A stretch of DNA of 64,000 bases from Dolomedes plantarius (lineage: Eukaryota; Arthropoda; Arachnida; Araneae; Dolomedidae): NCBI GenBank assembly GCA_907164885.2, contig OU015492.1, positions 190,223,338 to 190,287,337 of the forward strand. Direction: 5' to 3'. The notes under the pieces were generated by a model. It saw only the letters and a program-made list of their open reading frames with translations, did no database searches and was not told where the DNA came from. The position numbers and the translations under genes were made by a program. Within the stretch, counting starts at the first letter, position 1. Every line of letters starts with the position of its first letter. Shown piece after piece: positions 59,184-64,000 of this stretch.

Positions 59184-59410
59184 TATTCCTATTTCTCTAA
59201 TAATACTAGTTAACAAAATTGAGGCCAAAGAGCAAAAAAGTGTGATCCTACTAGAACTTTTTATGCTGAATTCAAATACGTAACTAAACAGTACAAATAT
59301 GTAATTGAACAGTAACACGAATTGAATGCAGTTAGGGCCCTCCTGTGCGCATTGACTGACGGGCGGTTCTTAAAATATGAAATAATATTTTTTTAATTGA
59401 ACAACAATAG

Positions 59411-59704
59411 TGTTGCCACTCAACTTAAGTTTAACATTTCCTGTTTGATTCTCGTTAATAACTGAATTGCATTTATATTTGAGTTTGCAAATGTGGCAGC
59501 GACAATATTTTTTGTGTTCTATGTTCTTTTAATTTTAAGTTAGGTAGATAAGTTTTAAGTTCAAGCTATAAGTTTTTAAGTTTAAGATAAAGGCTACGAT
59601 ATGTAATATTAAGTTTACGAAATATATATAATTTTCATCTTTTCTGATGTACGAATATATATTATAAATAAATAGTAAGTTGAAACCAATCTTGAGTTAG
59701 AACA
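59411..59704 (+). repeat. 5' LTR of the BEL/Pao element (294 bp)
   Basis: It starts TGTTGCCACTC and ends TAGAACA, giving the canonical TG..CA. A likely primer-binding site starts three bases later (TGGCGTCCGGGAC, 59708 on). The partner LTR is outside the window, so the ends rest on the TG/CA rule, the empty site and the primer-site position. Confidence 0.78.
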
Positions 59705-59912
59705 TTGTGGCGTCCGGGACATGGACATTGTACTCTGCATTACGTAGTGAAACTGAAGTCGACAAATTTACGAACTGGATATTATTTTAAGATAAAAATG
59801 GTACGAGTAATTTCTGAATTTTTGATTTATGACTGCTTCAGTGATATATGTATGAAGTTTTGATTTGTGCAAAGAGTATACGTCCGATTTGATTTAAGTT
59901 TAAGAAAGTAAA

Positions 59913-61094
59913 ATGACTCAAGATTCAGAATAAGCAGAGATTGAGAGCTGATTAAACGCAGTATTTTTAAATAATAAACTGATTAAAATATTTAAAAATA
60001 TAGATGCTCTTAAAGCAATACGAAAGTCGTTAAGAATTTCATTCACGACTGCAGCGAATAAGTTAACACAATACTTGGCGACATCGGAAAGTGACGCCAA
60101 GGATGTTGATCGGCTGTATACATTAAAGTCACAGTTGCAAGATAAATTTACTTGTTTGAATGAGGTTCAGCATGAAATATCCTCATTACTTTTAGAAAAA
60201 TCTGAGACCGCTGCCGAATACGAAACCGATTTTGAAGCAGCTGAAAATTGCAGAGACAATTATCTTGAACTTGAATCAAAAGTCCAAAAATTTTTGAATA
60301 AGGATTCTAGATCCGTCGCCAAAGGTTCTTTAGAGGACAATACTGTGAAACTGAAACTACCAAAATTTGAATTGAAGACGTTTTCAGGTGATCCTAAAGA
60401 ATATCTCACATTCTGGAGTATTTTTTCAAAAATTCACGAATCTGAGGATTTATCTGCAATCGACAAGTTCCAGTATTTATACCAATCTATGGTACCTGAT
60501 TCCAGAGCAGCAAGATTAGTTTCCAGTTTCCCAATAACCACAGAAAATTATCCAAAGGCCATTCAACAGCTAAAATTAAGATTTGGCCGGGAGGATCTCC
60601 TAGTGCAAATTTACGTTCGAGATCTTCTTTCTCTTGTTATGAAGAATGCTACTGCTGGAAAGAATTCACCTGATTTAGCGACCCTCTACGATATGCTGTA
60701 AACGAAACTAAGAGCTTTGGAAAGCTTGGGGCGCACAAAAGAGAAATTTGCTGACTTTCTAGAGCCTCTTGTAGAATCCTGTTTGCCTGAAAATGTTATG
60801 AGAGCGTGGGAACGAAGTAGAATTTCGGAAAATACTGATGACGCTACAAGTCAGAGATCCCTTGAAAAACTAATGTGTTTTTTGCGCCATGAGGTCGAAT
60901 CTGAGGAAATGATCAGTTTAGCTCGTGAAGGATTTAGAAGAGATAAGGGAAGCGGCGAAAAACGAAAGGATTACCATAAATCGGTCCAGAGAGATGAACC
61001 TACCGCTGCTACACTAATCGCCAACACCTCTCGAGGAAAAATATTTGTATTTTCTGTGACCGTCCTCATTCAAGTCAAGACTGTCAGAAAATAG
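59913..61094 (+). pseudogene. BEL/Pao gag, with stops
   Basis: Structural polyprotein that would form the capsid of the retrotransposon particle. The likely start is the ATG at 59913, in frame with the long reading frame. TAA (59931-59933) and TGA (59949-59951) follow within 13 codons, and a third stop, TAA at 60699-60701, interrupts the capsid region. The part from 60075 shows an N-terminal coiled-coil-like region (LQDKFTCLNEVQHEISSLLL) and the conserved capsid segment LPKFELKTFSGDPKEYLTFW, i.e. the DUF1759-type gag of Pao elements. The frame is lost near 61045, just inside the first zinc knuckle (C-x2-C-x3-H-x4-C), which continues in the frame of pol. Confidence 0.9.
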
Positions 61095-61099
61095 CGGGG

Positions 61100-63841
61100 A
61101 TGAGTTATGAGGACAGAAAATCACAAGTTATAAGGAAGGGATGCTGTCTTGTGTGTCTCAAGTCTGGTCACATGGCAAAAAAGTGTCACAGTAATGTAGG
61201 ATGTTCGATTTGTAAACGGAGACATTATGCATTACTTTGCCCCGATTTACGTAAAGGAATTAATTCTTCATCTAAGGACAGAATAGCAGATGATGAACAG
61301 AAATCTACAGAAATATTATTAACAAATCTTCCCTCTGAACGTGAAATATATCTCAAAACAATTACGATCAGACTACGAAACAGAGACAAGGAAGTCTGTG
61401 TTCGAGCATTAATGGATGATGGATCACAGCGTTCCTATATTGAAAAGAGTTTAGCTGCAGAGCTAAATCTTTCTCCCTCTGGAAGGGAAGTGTTTTCTCA
61501 AGGACTGTTTGGCGGGGTAATTTCTCCTGCTTCTGAGCATAGGAGATATATGGTAACTGTTGAAAGTTTAAATCGCAAATATTCAACTTCATTGTCTCTC
61601 CTCGATCAACCGAAGATCTGCTCATCACTACCTAGAATACATGATGGAAAGTTACTTGCTGAGCTCGCTTCTCGAGGAATAAAACTAACAGATGTCGGAA
61701 GAGATACGCCACCTATAACAGTTCTTCTGGGAGCTGATGTATTTGGAGGCATTTTGACTGGAAGAATAGAGGTATTAACTTCGGGAGTTTCAGCCGTAGA
61801 GACCTTCCTTGGTTGGACAATTTTAGGACTAGGAAGGAAAAGACAAGTGGTTAACTTAGTCAGATTAAGCTTGCAAAATATGGAGTTGCCAAAGATATGG
61901 GATTTGGAAGTTTTGGGCATTACAGATCCCGTAGAAAGAAAAAATAAGGTCCTTCTTGAAGAGGAAACTTTGACCCATTTCAGGGAAACATTAAAGATTT
62001 GCGAATATCAAAGATATGAAGTAGCTTTGCCATGGTTGGCTGGACATCCTGCTCTTTATGATAAGTACGATATAGCAGAGTCCAGACTTCGAACAGCAAC
62101 TAAACGTTTGTTAAACGAAAATCACTTTCAAGCCTACGATGCTGTATTTAAACAGTGGGAATCAGAAGCCATTATAGAAACTGTACCAATGGATCAGATT
62201 ACGAAACCTGGTCATTATCTCCCTCACAGACCTGTTATCAAGCTATCCAGCAGTACTACGAAGGTTCGCCCAGTCTTCGACGCTTCGTTCAAGAAACCTG
62301 GATTTGCTTCCTTGAATGAATGTTTGAGTGTGGGACCGAGTCTTATACATAAGATACTGCCACTACTGTTGAGATTCCGTTCAGGCGCCTTTGGAGTGAT
62401 TGTCGACATAAGACAAGCCTTTCTACAGATACGCTTAAGAGTCGAAGACCGAGATGTATTAAGATTCTTGTGGTGGGAAGACGCTGAACGCACAAAATTT
62501 AAGATTTATAGACACTGCCGAGTGGTGTTCGGCGTTTCTTCCAGTCCCTTTCTTCTGAATGCCACAATAAATTATCGTCTGGGATTGCAGAAATTCCAGA
62601 CAGAGAGCCTTAAAAATACGATTGATAATTTGAGAGAAGGATTTTACGTGGACAACTTAGTCACAAGTGTTAATGACGTGAAAGAACTGGAGCAACTGAA
62701 ATCCCAAGCTATACAAGTCATGAAAGAAGGTGGATTTGAATTACGATGCTGGGCTTCTAATAACTCTAATGAAAAGCAAGATACACAAATGGTACTTGGT
62801 TTGAGATGGGATGTAGTCAATGACGAACTTTCGTGCAAGTTACCGTCAAATTTAGATCGTATTGTCTATGAGAAGACGATTACGAAAAGGTTACTACTTT
62901 CTGTAATCAACAGCATTTACGATCCGATTGGCTTCACTACTCCAGCGTTATTATTGCCCAAGTCGCTTTTGCAGGAAGCCTGGAGAGAAAAGCTAGGTTG
63001 GAACGATGCGTTGTCTGTAGAACTTGAACAGAAGTACAGACGGTGGGAGAAAACCACGGCTCTCATACTTAAATGCACAATTCAACGAAGAATATTTCCT
63101 GGAAATTACGATGATCTCACGCTACATATTTTCACAGATGCATCTTCCTTCGCATATGCTACTTGTGCTTTCTTACGATGTGAATACCGAGGTCAAGCGA
63201 CAGTCAGATTAATATCAGCTAAAGCTCGACTTGCTCCAATGCAAAAACCCACTAATCCACGACTTGAACTGTTAGGAGCTGCCCTTGGGGCTCGATTATC
63301 CGCAACCCTGCATTCTGTTCTACCCACTCCTTCTAGAATCCTTTATTGGACTGATTCAATGATAGTGTTAAGTTGGATCACAAAAAGGGAGCCATGGAAC
63401 ACCTTCGTTGGAAATCGAGTGAAAGAAATCAGAGAATTGACCAATATAGATGACTGGAAACATGTACCTGGAGAAATCAACCCTGCCGACTTGGCAACCC
63501 GGTTTTGCGACTGGTCGGATCTCATGCAAAGTCAGTGGTGGAAGGGTCCAACCTGGCTGTGTGAAAACGAAGAATCTTGGCCTAATTCTGAGATATCTGT
63601 TCCGAATGAAGCATTTCTGGAGCGGCGTAAGACATTGTTAACGAATTTAGCCGCTGAAAAGGAAGAGAAATTTGGAGAGAGATTTTTATATTTTTCAAGC
63701 TACACAAGGATTCTTCGAATGACTGCCTATGTTTTGAGATTTTGTAACAACATTAAGAAAAACTCTCGTAAGTTGACCAATGCGATTTCACGTGCAGAGA
63801 TTGAAAGGGCAGAAAACTCTGATAAAAATCATGCAGTCTGA
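61100..63841 (+). pseudogene. BEL/Pao gag-pol: zinc knuckles, PR, RT, RNase H
   Basis: 913 open codons; the apparent Met at 61100 is internal. Two zinc knuckles (CLVCLKSGHMAKKC and CSICKRRHYALLC) belong to the end of gag. The aspartic protease follows with ALMDDGSQRSYIE; the second residue of the active-site triad is Asp where Ser or Thr is usual (DDG). Reverse transcriptase has VRPVFDASFK, VIVDIRQAFLQIRL and FYVDNLVTSV (YVDN, as in some Pao elements, for YxDD). RNase H has FTDASSFAYA, RLELLGA and YWTDSMIVLSWI, ending in INPADLATR. The frame closes at 63841 after a one-base shift near 63820-63830. Enzyme core residues other than the protease change look intact. Confidence 0.92.
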
Positions 63842-64000
63842 ATGGCCATCTGAAAAACATGAGAAATACAAGGATACAATACAATTTTTCTTAGAAAATG
63901 GAATTTTGAAAGTTCGAACAAGACTTATTCTCAGTCAAGACCCAGAGAACTTTACATATCCTATTGTCCTGCCAGACCATCCTCTTCTGGAAAGACTGGT
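63828..64000 (+). pseudogene. Start of BEL/Pao integrase region, truncated by window
   Basis: In a different frame from the RNase H part, the sequence continues with ILKVRTRLI and YPIVLPDHPLLERL. The latter is the segment that precedes the His/Cys zinc domain of Pao integrases. The window ends before the zinc-binding and catalytic residues. Confidence 0.8.

Larger units (their letters stand above)
59411..64000 (+). mobile_element. BEL/Pao LTR retrotransposon, cut by window edge
   Basis: 5' LTR, primer-binding site, gag and pol are present in the usual order; integrase and the 3' LTR lie beyond 64000. The uninterrupted target sequence is visible at about 47495-47515 (GAACAATAG followed by AATTGATG). 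The element therefore inserted after AATAG (59406-59410) in a duplicated copy of that region. Gag carries three nonsense codons, and two frameshifts lie further on, so the element is non-autonomous today. Confidence 0.92.

Overview
This is AT-rich animal DNA in which I see no intact single-copy protein-coding host gene. The mixture of Helitrons, Tc1/mariner, BED-type hAT, Kolobok-like and BEL/Pao elements with long (TA)n tracts suggests an arthropod, most likely a chelicerate such as a spider. That is an inference from repeat character, not from a marker gene. One assembly gap (22340-22428) lies inside the window.

Layout. 1-15 kb: dispersed transposons in otherwise featureless DNA. These are four Helitrons (951, 5611, 9389, 10759), a mariner-type element with ~195 bp inverted repeats and a twice-stopped transposase (3033-4641), a hAT MITE (8713-9256) inside a larger TIR-bounded copy (8091-10247), and a Tc1 element (10763-12080) inserted four bases inside a Helitron terminus. 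15-21.4 kb: a nested pair. A 5.6 kb coding Helitron on the minus strand (15746-21326; Rep/helicase with one nonsense codon and one frameshift) lies inside a non-coding Helitron (14962-21399) and itself carries a 399 bp retroposon with a 15 bp target-site duplication.

22.4-51 kb: the main find. This is a tandem array of ~3.9 kb units, each carrying a gene for 7SL RNA, the RNA of the signal recognition particle. There are five full-length plus-strand copies (starts 23153, 27041, 37637, 41536, 42326), one 5'-truncated copy (48093-48350), and one inverted copy split by a hAT transposon (53072-55294). Four units also end in a second 3' fragment of 7SL. Flanking DNA is duplicated along with the genes, so the array arose by segmental duplication and not by retroposition. 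Unit B was later hit by a hAT (29577-32356, TSD GTATAGAG) and by a Kolobok-like TTAA element (32872-36764) with an intact 533-residue transposase. Units A and C preserve the empty sites.

51-64 kb: a deleted Kolobok relative (51208-52814), the hAT-split inverted 7SL copy, remains of a cysteine-rich multicopy arthropod gene family (minus strand, ~55.9-57.6 kb), a hAT MITE (57755-58056), a Helitron (58631-59183), and a BEL/Pao LTR retrotransposon that runs off the right edge (5' LTR 59411-59704, gag, pol).

The only host function I can support is SRP RNA. Everything else with coding sequence is a transposable element, and nearly all of those genes are broken. The Kolobok-like transposase is the only transposon gene that looks intact.
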